Origin: JBEKYD01 sp049509915
GTDB lineage: Bacteria > Acidobacteriota > Terriglobia > Bryobacterales > Bryobacteraceae
Direction of reading: 5' to 3'
Length of the DNA stretch: 10,524 bases
Assembly: GCA_049509915.1 (NCBI GenBank)
Contig: JBEKZL010000258.1
Span: forward strand, 1 to 10,524
The notes under the pieces were generated by a model, which was not told where the DNA came from, searched no databases, and saw only the letters and a list, made by a program, of their open reading frames with translations. A program made the position numbers and the translations under genes. Positions 1 to 5,559 of this stretch are shown here, piece by piece (within the stretch, counting starts at the first letter, position 1; each line of letters opens with the position of its first letter).

Positions 1-419
1 GCCACGCAATTGTCGGCGCCTTCGGCGTCCGCCATGCCGCGGCGGTTGCCCGAGAAGGTAATGATGTTGGGGACGCCGGCGGCAGCGGCCTCGTCGATGG
101 CCGCGTGCAGGGACTTTTCGAGCGCCGCGTGGTTTTCCTTGCGGTTGAGCGCCTCGGCGATGGTGCCGCCTGGTCCCGGATACATGGTGGGCGTCAAATT
201 GTATTTGCGGAGCAGGGGCCAATCGACCGGGCCGCGCAAATCGTAGCCTACGCACCCCGCTTCGGCCGCCAGCCGGCAAGTTTCTTCCAAGCTCATCCCA
301 CGGCCGAAAACGCCGCTGGTGACGCACTGCTTCAAGCGGCCTCGTTGCGGGGCCAGCTCGCCGGTCTGTGCCGCCGCCGCGGATAACGCCACGGCTGGCA
401 GAAAGTCTCGACGACGCAT
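1..419 (-). CDS. Tat-exported TIM-barrel sugar isomerase-like protein (hydroxypyruvate isomerase family), 3' part missing
   Basis: The minus strand from an ATG at 419 reads 139 codons without a stop and runs off the left edge, so the C-terminal half or more is absent. The N-terminus MRRRDFLPAVALSAAAAQ looks like a twin-arginine signal (RRxFL followed by a short hydrophobic stretch), which implies folded export to the periplasm. After it come a first strand and helix (about residues 30-60, ending in AGCVGYDLRG) and a later strand VPNIITFSGNRRGM (about 116-129). Both resemble the xylose-isomerase-like TIM-barrel superfamily, in particular hydroxypyruvate isomerase-type proteins common in Acidobacteriota and Planctomycetes. 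The metal-binding Glu and His residues expected later in the barrel lie outside the window, so the substrate cannot be told. A GAGG (428-431) 8 nt before the ATG supports the start. Family placement is fairly sure; enzymatic role is inference. Confidence 0.8.
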   Translation of the reverse strand, partial: MRRRDFLPAVALSAAAAQTGELAPQRGRLKQCVTSGVFGRGMSLEETCRLAAEAGCVGYDLRGPVDWPLLRKYNLTPTMYPGPGGTIAEALNRKENHAALEKSLHAAIDEAAAAGVPNIITFSGNRRGMADAEGADNCV

Positions 420-427
420 GTGATTTT

Positions 428-443
428 CCTCGCCTAAAGCATA
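428..443 (-). promoter_or_regulatory. Ribosome binding site and weak -10 candidate for the TIM-barrel gene
   Basis: On the minus strand GAGGAA lies 8 nt before the ATG at 419 and is a good Shine-Dalgarno sequence. TATGCT (438-443) matches four of six positions of a -10 box, but no convincing -35 lies upstream of it. A small inverted repeat, ctggcc/ggccag (455-460 and 464-469, loop atc), sits just upstream and could be an operator or chance. Confidence 0.35.
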
Positions 444-520
444 CCGCATGGCGCCTGGCCATCGGCCAGCGGACATTGGGAGAGGTGGAATCCTCCGGTC
501 GAGGAAGGCCGGCCACTCGT

Positions 521-634
521 GGTTGGCAACCTGCCGACTGATTGTCGGTCCACCTGGCGACAGCCCGGGTGTGTGCCGGCGAGATATTAGCCTGGCTCGA
601 TCCAGATTCCACGACATCAGAAGCTCGGAGTCTC
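521..634. repeat. Dispersed intergenic repeat, copy A
   Basis: This stretch aligns with 9075-9205 in the same orientation. Shared blocks include tgtgccg-cgag, cctggctc-a-cc, attccacgac and gagtctc, and both copies begin with ggttg, then aacctgc, then gattgt or gattat. Copy A lacks about 15 nt present in copy B between the gatt block and the agcccgg block, and has a 2-nt insertion near 604. Neither copy keeps a shared reading frame across the indels, so it looks non-coding. It fills most of the spacer between the kinase-like gene and the TIM-barrel gene. Confidence 0.7.
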
Positions 635-644
635 CACGCGGCAC

Positions 645-682
645 GGAGTGCGCGCGCCACGTTGGAGTGCGTGCGCCACGTT
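645..682. repeat. Two tandem 19-nt units
   Basis: The unit ggagtgcgcgcgccacgtt (645-663) is followed directly by ggagtgcgtgcgccacgtt (664-682), differing at one position. A third, inverted copy follows at 686-701 and pairs with unit 2, or alternatively with unit 1. The group sits 10 nt after repeat copy A and runs into the 3' end of the minus-strand kinase-like gene. Confidence 0.85.
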
Positions 683-701
683 AAGGTGGCGTCGCGCACT
701 C
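665..701. repeat. Long imperfect hairpin overlapping the stop codon of the kinase-like gene
   Basis: Bases 665-679 (gagtgcgtgcgccac region) pair with 686-701 (gtggcgtcgcgcactc) in about 15 base pairs, with one bulged base at 692, G-T wobbles included, and a 6-nt loop (680-685). The minus-strand stop TAA (683-681) lies in the loop. No T-run follows on the minus strand, so a classical rho-independent terminator is not supported. It may still slow transcription or protect the 3' end of the mRNA. Confidence 0.6.
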
Positions 702-1208
702 ATCGGTCGGCTCCGTCGGAACGATTTGGGAAAGCGAAGGTGGATCTTCGAGCGCCACTCGAGGCATCTGGCGAGCCAGCACCGCGAGCAAACGGACCTC
801 GGTCGCCACGCGCTGAATCCCAGGCCGGCCGGAAACGCATTCGCGCGCGTGATCGAGGGCCGCGGCGCGCAAGGCTTGGGCACTTCGGTGTTTGCGGGAC
901 ATCGCCACGGGCAATTGCGGCTCGGGGCTGCCGGTCAACATGGAATTCAGGATTCTGCCGTAGCCGGCGATATCCCGCTCCATGGCTGCCTCGCTGCTGC
1001 CGCCGCAGGCGTCGCCGAGGGAGATCCCCTCACCGGAGAGGCGTAGAGATTCCAGTTCCACCGCGCCGTGGGCGCGCCCTCCGGCATGCAGATCGCGCAA
1101 CTCGGAGGCGATCGCAGTAGCGGCTTCGAGCGCCCAGGCCAAGGGTAACGGCGACCTGCGCAGCCGGTCTGTCAGGCCTTCGCCGGGCGCAAGATCGAAG
1201 CGGCGCAC
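681..1208 (-). CDS. Protein-kinase C-lobe-like protein lacking catalytic motifs (putative pseudokinase remnant)
   Basis: A 175-residue product from GTG at 1208; the frame is open back to the TGA of the upstream gene (1311-1313) with no ATG, GTG or TTG in between, so the start is uncertain. The order of motifs follows the C-lobe of Ser/Thr kinases: a helix ending in ELRDLHAGGRAHG (about 36-48), where HRD would be; LRLSGEGISLGDA (about 55-67), where DFG would be; RDIAGYGRILNSMLTG (about 78-93), like subdomain IX; and CVSGRPGIQRVATEVRLL (about 124-141), like the end of subdomain XI. HRD reads HGA and DFG reads GDA, and the ATP-binding N-lobe is absent, so catalysis is not expected. It follows the CpaE-like gene directly and is probably translated by coupling, perhaps as a partner protein. 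The last residues (ECATPP) are encoded by the hairpin repeat. Kinase relation is inference from pattern. Confidence 0.55.
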   Translation of the reverse strand: MRRFDLAPGEGLTDRLRRSPLPLAWALEAATAIASELRDLHAGGRAHGAVELESLRLSGEGISLGDACGGSSEAAMERDIAGYGRILNSMLTGSPEPQLPVAMSRKHRSAQALRAAALDHARECVSGRPGIQRVATEVRLLAVLARQMPRVALEDPPSLSQIVPTEPTDECATPP

Positions 1209-1310
1209 CGGGAGGGATTGCGGCTTGGGGATTTCCCTTACCTTGTCGGGAAGCGGCGGATTTTGGCTGGGCGGTGCGATGGCCTCGTCTAAGGCGAGTT
1301 TTCCGGCCAG

Positions 1311-2573
1311 TCAGCCGGGGACCGGAGGCTGTGCCGTTCGGTCGCGCCGCGCCGTCACATGCGCCAGCAAGGCCATCAGGGAACGGGACGGCCGACTGGT
1401 ATCGCGGCCTAGCAGGTGGGACGCCAACTGCGCGACGTCTTTTCGCAGCGGCAGGCTGGAGGCGAGGAAATCCCCGTCGCTGAACTTGGATTCGATCTCC
1501 GCCGTACACTCCCCGATGATGCGGACGGCATTGCGCCCAATGGCCTTCTCAAACGCGCGCATGGCGTTCGCGTGTGGGCGCGCGACGCGATTCCACACCA
1601 GCTCGATGCGGTCCGGAGTCAACCCTATTTCAGCCAGTTTCGTGAGAGCCCGGCGCGCCTCCAGCATTTCCATCAAATGAGGAGTCACCACCAGCAAGAC
1701 ATTTTGAACTTCCTGAATCACCTCCATGGCCAGTGCGCTGGGCGCGCCCAGGTCCACTATTACCAGCGTGTAGAGGTTGCGGGCAAAACGCACCACGTGA
1801 CGAACCCGTTCGGCGGCGGGCATTTCAGTGTAACCCCGGCTGCCGGGAGGATTCAGCAGGTACACTCCATACCTGGTTTTCGACACAATCCCGGACCAGA
1901 ATTCGCGGTCGAGGCGGTGCAGACTGGCGGCGGCATCCGCCAGAGTGAATTCGGGTTTGGTTTGGAAAAAGAACGCCGTTGAGGCGGAATTGGCATCCAG
2001 GTCGATCAGCAGGATTTTCTGTTCCGCTTGTTCAGGAGCGGCTTCATCCCGGGCGGCTTGTTCCTGAAGGGCTTGCTCCCGGAATTCCACGGCAAGATGG
2101 GAGGCGATGGTTGTGGCCCCAACACCGCCTTTCGCTCCGAGAATGCCGATAGTTCTAGCCACGTTCCGGGTTTCCCCGGAATCTCTATGCGTGCCCTTAT
2201 GGCGGGCCACGGCGTAGCGAATGACGCGCGTGAGGGCGGGCGTGGTGACTCTGCCCTTGATCAGGTAATCCTGCGCGCCATGCTCCACCGCCGCGAAAGC
2301 CAACTGCTCGTTGGCGGCCGTGGTCATTACCACGATGGGAATATTGCGGGTGTGGAGGCGAAGTGCCTCGAAGGTGGAAAGGCCATGGCTGTCCGGCAGG
2401 TTCAGCTCCGAGAGGATGACGTCGAAGCCACGCCCGGCGAGGATATTCAACGCCTCCAGCAGCGAAGCGGCCAGGCTGGCTTGGAACATCTGACCCTCAC
2501 TGGCCAGCATTCTTGCGGTGGCGGCGGAATCCTCTTGCGAATCCACTACCAGAACTTGGAGTTCGTTCTCCAC
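1311..2573 (-). CDS. CpaE/TadZ-like protein: receiver domain fused to MinD-type ATPase
   Basis: The 420-residue product starts at GTG 2573, just before the receiver fold begins (LQVLVVDSQED). Residues 5-125 form a response-regulator receiver domain that keeps an acidic residue (D11), T84 and K106. The phospho-acceptor position in ILSELNLPDSHG is Glu56 instead of Asp. Residues 140-390 form a MinD/ParA-like ATPase with deviant Walker A KGGVGATT (148-155), IDLDAN (190-195) and VIVDLG (271-276); a charged Gln/Glu/Ala-rich insert occupies about 165-185. This architecture is that of CpaE/TadZ proteins, which place Tad/Flp pilus machinery at the pole or membrane. No other tad gene is in the window, so the pilus role is not shown here. 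The gene ends directly against the kinase-like gene, in the same frame. A weak GCGAGAA lies about 10 nt before the GTG. Domain call is strong; process is inferred. Confidence 0.85.
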   Translation of the reverse strand: MENELQVLVVDSQEDSAATARMLASEGQMFQASLAASLLEALNILAGRGFDVILSELNLPDSHGLSTFEALRLHTRNIPIVVMTTAANEQLAFAAVEHGAQDYLIKGRVTTPALTRVIRYAVARHKGTHRDSGETRNVARTIGILGAKGGVGATTIASHLAVEFREQALQEQAARDEAAPEQAEQKILLIDLDANSASTAFFFQTKPEFTLADAAASLHRLDREFWSGIVSKTRYGVYLLNPPGSRGYTEMPAAERVRHVVRFARNLYTLVIVDLGAPSALAMEVIQEVQNVLLVVTPHLMEMLEARRALTKLAEIGLTPDRIELVWNRVARPHANAMRAFEKAIGRNAVRIIGECTAEIESKFSDGDFLASSLPLRKDVAQLASHLLGRDTSRPSRSLMALLAHVTARRDRTAQPPVPG

Positions 2574-2864
2574 GCGTATCGATTCTCGCTGGTTAGATCG
2601 GCGGCGTGGGGCCAAAGCTTTAGGGTCGGAGGGCGATGCCGTGTACCGGCGTCGGCAACCGCTCCCGGCGGTCGCGGCTCGGAAAGGCGGGAAAGACCTG
2701 GTGCAGTCATCCCTGAGAACGGAGCGGCGGAGCCATCCGCCAAGAAAGCCCGGCCCCCCGGCGCTGTCTCGCATCGTGTGCCCCGTACCTTCGGCTACTG
2801 GCGGCGCCGGGCCCTCGGCCACGTCGGTTTGCCGAACGCCCCAGCGCGGGTGTGTACTGTGATT
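2574..2864. other. Divergent intergenic region between the CpaE-like gene and the outer-membrane protein gene
   Basis: This 291-nt spacer separates two divergent genes and must hold promoters for both. Long frames cross it on both strands but neither resembles a protein. A segment at about 2658-2686 (ccgctcccggcggtcgcggct and flanks) contains a small hairpin, accgc-tcccg-gcggt, and reads like GC-rich intergenic repeats of these genomes. That last point is recollection, not a search result. Confidence 0.45.
2829..2858 (+). promoter_or_regulatory. Candidate promoter of the beta-barrel gene, near-leaderless
   Basis: TTGCCG (2829-2834) and TGTACT (2853-2858) each match four of six consensus positions with an 18-nt spacer. 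Transcription would start at about the ATG (2865). There is no Shine-Dalgarno sequence before the ATG, which fits a leaderless mRNA. Each box is weak alone. Confidence 0.35.
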
Positions 2865-3500
2865 ATGCGGGTGAAACTGGTTGCGCTGGTGGTCGTGCTG
2901 GCATCCGCCGGTGTGGCTCAGGAGTGGGAATTCGGCGGCAGCGTCGGCTACGGCGCCTACCGCAGTGGAACCGTGTTCGGATCCAACGGACAGACGGCTA
3001 CCGCTGAAATTCTGAATCGCTTCACCGCCGGCGCGGTGATAGGCGAACAAGTCTCCGGCCTGATTTCCGGCGAACTGCGCTGGACCTACCAGGATGGCCA
3101 CGCCGTGCTCACCGCCGCCGGCGTGCGCGAGGAAATGGACGGACATTCGCATGCCGTCACCTACGACGTCCTCTTCCACTTCCGCCGCCCGCAGCGCCGC
3201 CTGCGCCCCTTCTTCGCCGCCGGCGCCGGCGTCAAGGGCTACATCGCCAACGGACCTCCGCCCCAGCAGAACCCGCTCGCCGCCGTCGCCACGCTGGTGG
3301 AGCGCGATGAATGGAAGCCCGCCTTCGACCTGGGCGCCGGCCTGAAATACGACCTCGCCGGCCACGTCCAACTCCGCTTCGATGTCCGCGATTACCTGAC
3401 CACCTTCCCTAAACGGCAGATCGTCCCGGCCCCTTATAGCACCGCCCGCGGAATCTTCCAGCAATTCACCCCGATGTTCGGCGTGAGCTACGTCTTCTGA
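2865..3500 (+). CDS. Outer-membrane beta-barrel protein
   Basis: A 211-residue product with a clear Sec signal peptide: MRVKLVALVVVLASAGVA, then QEW, with probable cleavage after Ala18. The mature part alternates polar and aromatic or aliphatic residues in short strands separated by Gly/Asn/Pro turns (WEFGGSVGYGAYRS, ISGELRWTYQDG, LRPFFAAGAGVKGY, AFDLGAGLKYDL, VQLRFDVRDYL) and ends in FGVSYVF. The terminal Phe is typical of the BAM recognition signal. These features match small 8-stranded porin-like or OmpA/OmpW-like barrel families of Acidobacteriota. No specific ligand or function can be assigned. The ATG at 2865 is chosen because it sits directly before the signal peptide; the frame is open far upstream but that part is not protein-like. 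Its 3' end faces the toxin gene 42 nt away. Confidence 0.8.
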   Translation: MRVKLVALVVVLASAGVAQEWEFGGSVGYGAYRSGTVFGSNGQTATAEILNRFTAGAVIGEQVSGLISGELRWTYQDGHAVLTAAGVREEMDGHSHAVTYDVLFHFRRPQRRLRPFFAAGAGVKGYIANGPPPQQNPLAAVATLVERDEWKPAFDLGAGLKYDLAGHVQLRFDVRDYLTTFPKRQIVPAPYSTARGIFQQFTPMFGVSYVF

Positions 3501-3542
3501 GCGGAAGCGGGGCGTGCGCGCCGTGGCTCTGCGGCCAGTCAA

Positions 3543-3863
3543 TCAAACGGCCGGCAACGGCTTGATCGGGCATTCTGTCCATCGGGCGATGAATTGTTCT
3601 CGATATTCGACCCAGCGCTGTTGCGGGATATTCACCACGACCACGGCGAAGTGTGGAAATGATCTGAGTGCACGGGAAGCGGATTCGCCGAAAAGACGGT
3701 CCCGAGTGAGCAGGCACAAGAAGCCGGCCTCCACCGCCGTCTTCACCAGGTCGCCGTTGGACAGCGCCTTCCAGCCGTGTTTCCCCGCGGTGTCGCCGCG
3801 AATCCCCAGACCGGTCAGAACAGGTCCGAGATGCACATCCATGTTAGCGTCAAGCAGCCACAT
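3543..3863 (-). CDS. DUF5615 PIN-like toxin of a predicted type II toxin-antitoxin pair
   Basis: A 106-residue product beginning MWLLDANMDVHLGPVL, the usual start of DUF5615 (COG4634) PIN-like proteins, where an Asp directly after the first strand is the first metal-binding acid. A second block, FLCLLTRDRLFGE (about 48-60), matches the strand plus T-R-D motif of the family. PIN folds are Mg-dependent RNases, so RNA cleavage is the likely activity, although DUF5615 members are little studied. The ATG at 3863 overlaps the end of the DUF433 gene by 14 nt, with antitoxin first and toxin second, as in many such modules; translation is probably coupled. The length is normal and the frame intact. 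Function as a toxin is inferred from family and gene pairing. Confidence 0.8.
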   Translation of the reverse strand: MWLLDANMDVHLGPVLTGLGIRGDTAGKHGWKALSNGDLVKTAVEAGFLCLLTRDRLFGESASRALRSFPHFAVVVVNIPQQRWVEYREQFIARWTECPIKPLPAV

Positions 3864-4107
3864 GGAAACAGCCGGCGAGCTCGGAGGCGACCCTCAGGAC
3901 TTCCGGTAAAGCCTCGGGCGGAAAGGCGGAATCGAAGGCGCCATCGATCTCTTCGAGAAACATGCCGCCGGCCAAGCATTCGAGGGTCAAAGATACCGCC
4001 AGCCGGGTGCCGCGAACGGCCAGTTTTCCGCCCAGGAGCCGGGGATCGGCTACGATCCATCGATAATCCTTATAGGCGGCTGGTTGCCAGTCCGGCAGGG
4101 ACTCCAT
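3850..4107 (-). CDS. DUF433 antitoxin
   Basis: An 85-residue product with the hallmark DUF433 (COG2442) core: a short lead-in, then WIVADPRLLGGKLAVRGTRL (about 18-37), in which the pattern I-x-DP-x-x-x-GG-K-x-x-x-RGTR is diagnostic, followed by helices ECLAGGMFLEEI and EALPEVLRVASELAGC. Members have a helix-turn-helix-like fold and sit before DUF5615 toxins; they are expected to bind the toxin and the promoter. The start at 4107 has GGAGG immediately before it, too close for a good ribosome site. A TAGAAT box (4119-4114) ends 6 nt upstream, so the mRNA may begin almost at the ATG. The gene overlaps the toxin start by 14 nt. The spacer up to 4263 is shared with the divergent HEAT-repeat gene. 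Confidence 0.82.
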   Translation of the reverse strand: MESLPDWQPAAYKDYRWIVADPRLLGGKLAVRGTRLAVSLTLECLAGGMFLEEIDGAFDSAFPPEALPEVLRVASELAGCFHVAA

Positions 4108-4113
4108 TCCTCC

Positions 4114-4119
4114 ATTCTA
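4114..4119 (-). promoter_or_regulatory. -10-like box for the DUF433/DUF5615 operon
   Basis: On the minus strand TAGAAT matches five of six positions of TATAAT and lies 6 nt before the DUF433 ATG at 4107. A start site about 7 nt downstream would give a leaderless mRNA. No good -35 was seen. Confidence 0.4.
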
Positions 4120-4249
4120 CCCGGCTGCAAAGGCCTACGGACAGGCGAACGTGGGACTTACAACGCGGATTGGTAGCGCGCCCGACCGCATGGACCGCTC
4201 ATCCGGCCACCCGTCGACAACCCACCCCATCGCCCTCTCTCACCTCCTA

Positions 4250-4255
4250 TATAAT
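4250..4255 (+). promoter_or_regulatory. Perfect -10 box (TATAAT), likely leaderless promoter of the HEAT-repeat gene
   Basis: An exact TATAAT in very GC-rich DNA ends 8 nt before the ATG at 4264. The expected transcription start is at or within 2 nt of the ATG, and no ribosome binding site precedes it. No TTGACA-like box sits at the usual 16-18 nt; TCGACA (4214-4219) is too far, at 30 nt. Confidence 0.65.
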
Positions 4256-4263
4256 CGTGTCCC

Positions 4264-5112
4264 ATGACGTGCTCCCTCCTCCTTCCGATCGCACTCTCCC
4301 TGGCTTTGGCCCTTCCCAGCGGCGCCGCTACTGAAAGCCATGCTACCGACATCCTCCAGCAAGCCCTCGCCTCCAAGAATCCCGATACCCGGAAAATGGG
4401 CGTTGTCGCGCTCAGCCTGGCCGCTTCCGCCGGCCCCCTGTTCGAGACCCTGGCCGGCATGCTGGACGACAAGGACGTCGAAGTGCGCCTGGCCGTGGTA
4501 TCGAGTCTCGCCGACGTCAAAACCGTCCAAGCCCGCAAGAGCCTCGAACGCATGCTGGCCGACACCGTTCCGGAGGTCGCCTTCGCCGCTGCCAAAGCCC
4601 TTTATGCCATCAAGGATCCGCTGGGCGAACAAGCCCTGCTCGCGGTCCTTGAAGGAGAAACCAAAACCAACTCCAGCTTTTTCAACCAGCAAATGCGCCA
4701 GGCCATACGCATGATGCACACCCCGAAAGTGACGTTATTCTATGCGGTCCGGCAGGGCGCCGGCTTTGTCCCCCTGCCCGGATTCGGAATGGGAATTTCT
4801 TCCCTGCAGGCCATCCTGGCCGATAATGGCGTCTCCGGCCGCGCCACCGCCGCTCTGCTGCTGGGCGGCGATAAGGGTGCCGCTACCCTGGCCGCCCTCC
4901 GGGACGCCCTCTCCGACAAGGACTGGCGCGTCCGTGCCGCCGCCGTCCACTCCCTGGCGCTCCGCAACAATCCTGCCGTCCGCAATGATCTCGACCCCAT
5001 GGTAGGCGACGAGAGCGAAGGCGTTCGCCTGCGCGCCGCCGCCGCCGTCCTGCGCCTGGCCGCCATCCAGAAACGAGCTTCCCCCGCCCCTCACCCCGCC
5101 CCCAAGAAATGA
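4264..5112 (+). CDS. Secreted HEAT-repeat protein
   Basis: A 282-residue product with a signal peptide (MTCSLLLPIALSLALALPSG, then AATES). The body consists of helical repeats with the HEAT/PBS-lyase pattern of D-x-x-V/W-R-x-A-A/V: DVEVRLAVVSSLADV (about 77-91), VPEVAFAAAKALYAI, DWRVRAAAVHSLAL and GVRLRAAAAVLRLA near the C-terminus. A Gly- and Pro-rich segment, TPKVTLFYAVRQGAGFVPLP and onward (about 153-180), interrupts the repeats and is not HEAT-like. The C-terminus ends in a Pro/Ala/Lys tail. Such proteins are scaffolds in the periplasm or at the cell surface; no enzymatic motif was seen. It stands 45 nt before rsfS and may be the first gene of that operon. It could belong to an Acidobacteriota-specific family. 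Specific role unknown. Confidence 0.75.
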   Translation: MTCSLLLPIALSLALALPSGAATESHATDILQQALASKNPDTRKMGVVALSLAASAGPLFETLAGMLDDKDVEVRLAVVSSLADVKTVQARKSLERMLADTVPEVAFAAAKALYAIKDPLGEQALLAVLEGETKTNSSFFNQQMRQAIRMMHTPKVTLFYAVRQGAGFVPLPGFGMGISSLQAILADNGVSGRATAALLLGGDKGAATLAALRDALSDKDWRVRAAAVHSLALRNNPAVRNDLDPMVGDESEGVRLRAAAAVLRLAAIQKRASPAPHPAPKK

Positions 5113-5146
5113 ACGCCGCCCGCGTGGCTGTAGTACGATACCCATT

Positions 5147-5151
5147 AGGAG
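5147..5151 (+). promoter_or_regulatory. Ribosome binding site that fixes the CTG start of rsfS
   Basis: AGGAG is followed by a 6-nt spacer and then CTG at 5158. The frame has a stop at 5146-5148, and the only later common start is TTG 5287, which would remove conserved sequence. This makes the site decisive for the start call. Confidence 0.65.
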
Positions 5152-5157
5152 CGTGTT

Positions 5158-5559
5158 CTGACTCAAACGCACCCGAAACCAATCGAATCGGACGAAATCG
5201 CACCGGACAAAATCGCCCTCCCCACCTGGCTTATCGCAGTTCGCGCCGCGGAATCCAAGAAAGCGACCGACATCAAGGTCCTGGATTTGACCGGGATTAC
5301 CTCGTTCACCGACTACTTCGTGATCTGCACCGGCGCCAACCAGCGCCAGATCCAGGCCATTGCCGAGGAAGTCGGCCTCGCCATCAAACACCAGACGCGC
5401 ACATTGCCTCATAGCCTGGAGGGCTATCAGCAGGCCGAATGGGTGCTGGCCGATTACGGCGATATGATCGTTCACATTTTTTCCCCCAAGTCGCGCGAGT
5501 ATTACGACTTGGAGCGGCTCTGGCGCGGCGCCAAAGCCATCGGGATTCCCGCCGAGTGA
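5158..5559 (+). CDS. rsfS: Ribosomal silencing factor RsfS (Iojap/DUF143 family)
   Basis: RsfS binds uL14 on the large subunit and blocks joining with the small subunit when nutrients are scarce. The product contains the full family domain: AVRAAESKKATDIKVLDL, then TSFTDYFVICTGANQRQIQA (about 46-65), then the C-terminal block EWVLADYGDMIVHIFSP, then REYYDLERLWRGA. The D-Y-F-V-I-x-T-G and Y-G-D-hydrophobic-V-H-x-F motifs are intact. The first helix of the domain lies upstream of any ATG, GTG or TTG, so the start is placed at CTG 5158, giving 133 residues with a polar N-terminal extension of about 20. The stop overlaps the rlmH start by 4 nt (GTGA), so the two are translationally coupled. rsfS and rlmH are neighbours in many bacteria, which strengthens both calls. 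Confidence 0.9.
   Translation: MTQTHPKPIESDEIAPDKIALPTWLIAVRAAESKKATDIKVLDLTGITSFTDYFVICTGANQRQIQAIAEEVGLAIKHQTRTLPHSLEGYQQAEWVLADYGDMIVHIFSPKSREYYDLERLWRGAKAIGIPAE

Noticed and set aside
448..1120. Plus-strand open frames over the kinase-like gene and its spacer
   Set aside because: Arg/Pro-rich products running through repeats and antisense to a more plausible gene; no motif seen.
2028..2864. Upstream extension of the outer-membrane protein frame on the plus strand
   Set aside because: It is antisense to the CpaE-like gene and would bury the signal peptide inside the protein.
2574..3542. Upstream extension of the CpaE-like frame on the minus strand across the outer-membrane protein gene
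   Set aside because: The receiver domain begins right after GTG 2573; the extension is antisense to a gene with a signal peptide and barrel strands and has no domain pattern.
4214..4219. TCGACA as a -35 box for the HEAT-repeat gene
   Set aside because: The spacer to TATAAT is 30 nt, far outside the 15-19 nt range.
5287..5559. rsfS starting at TTG 5287
   Set aside because: It would remove the conserved first helix and strand of the RsfS domain and has no ribosome binding site.
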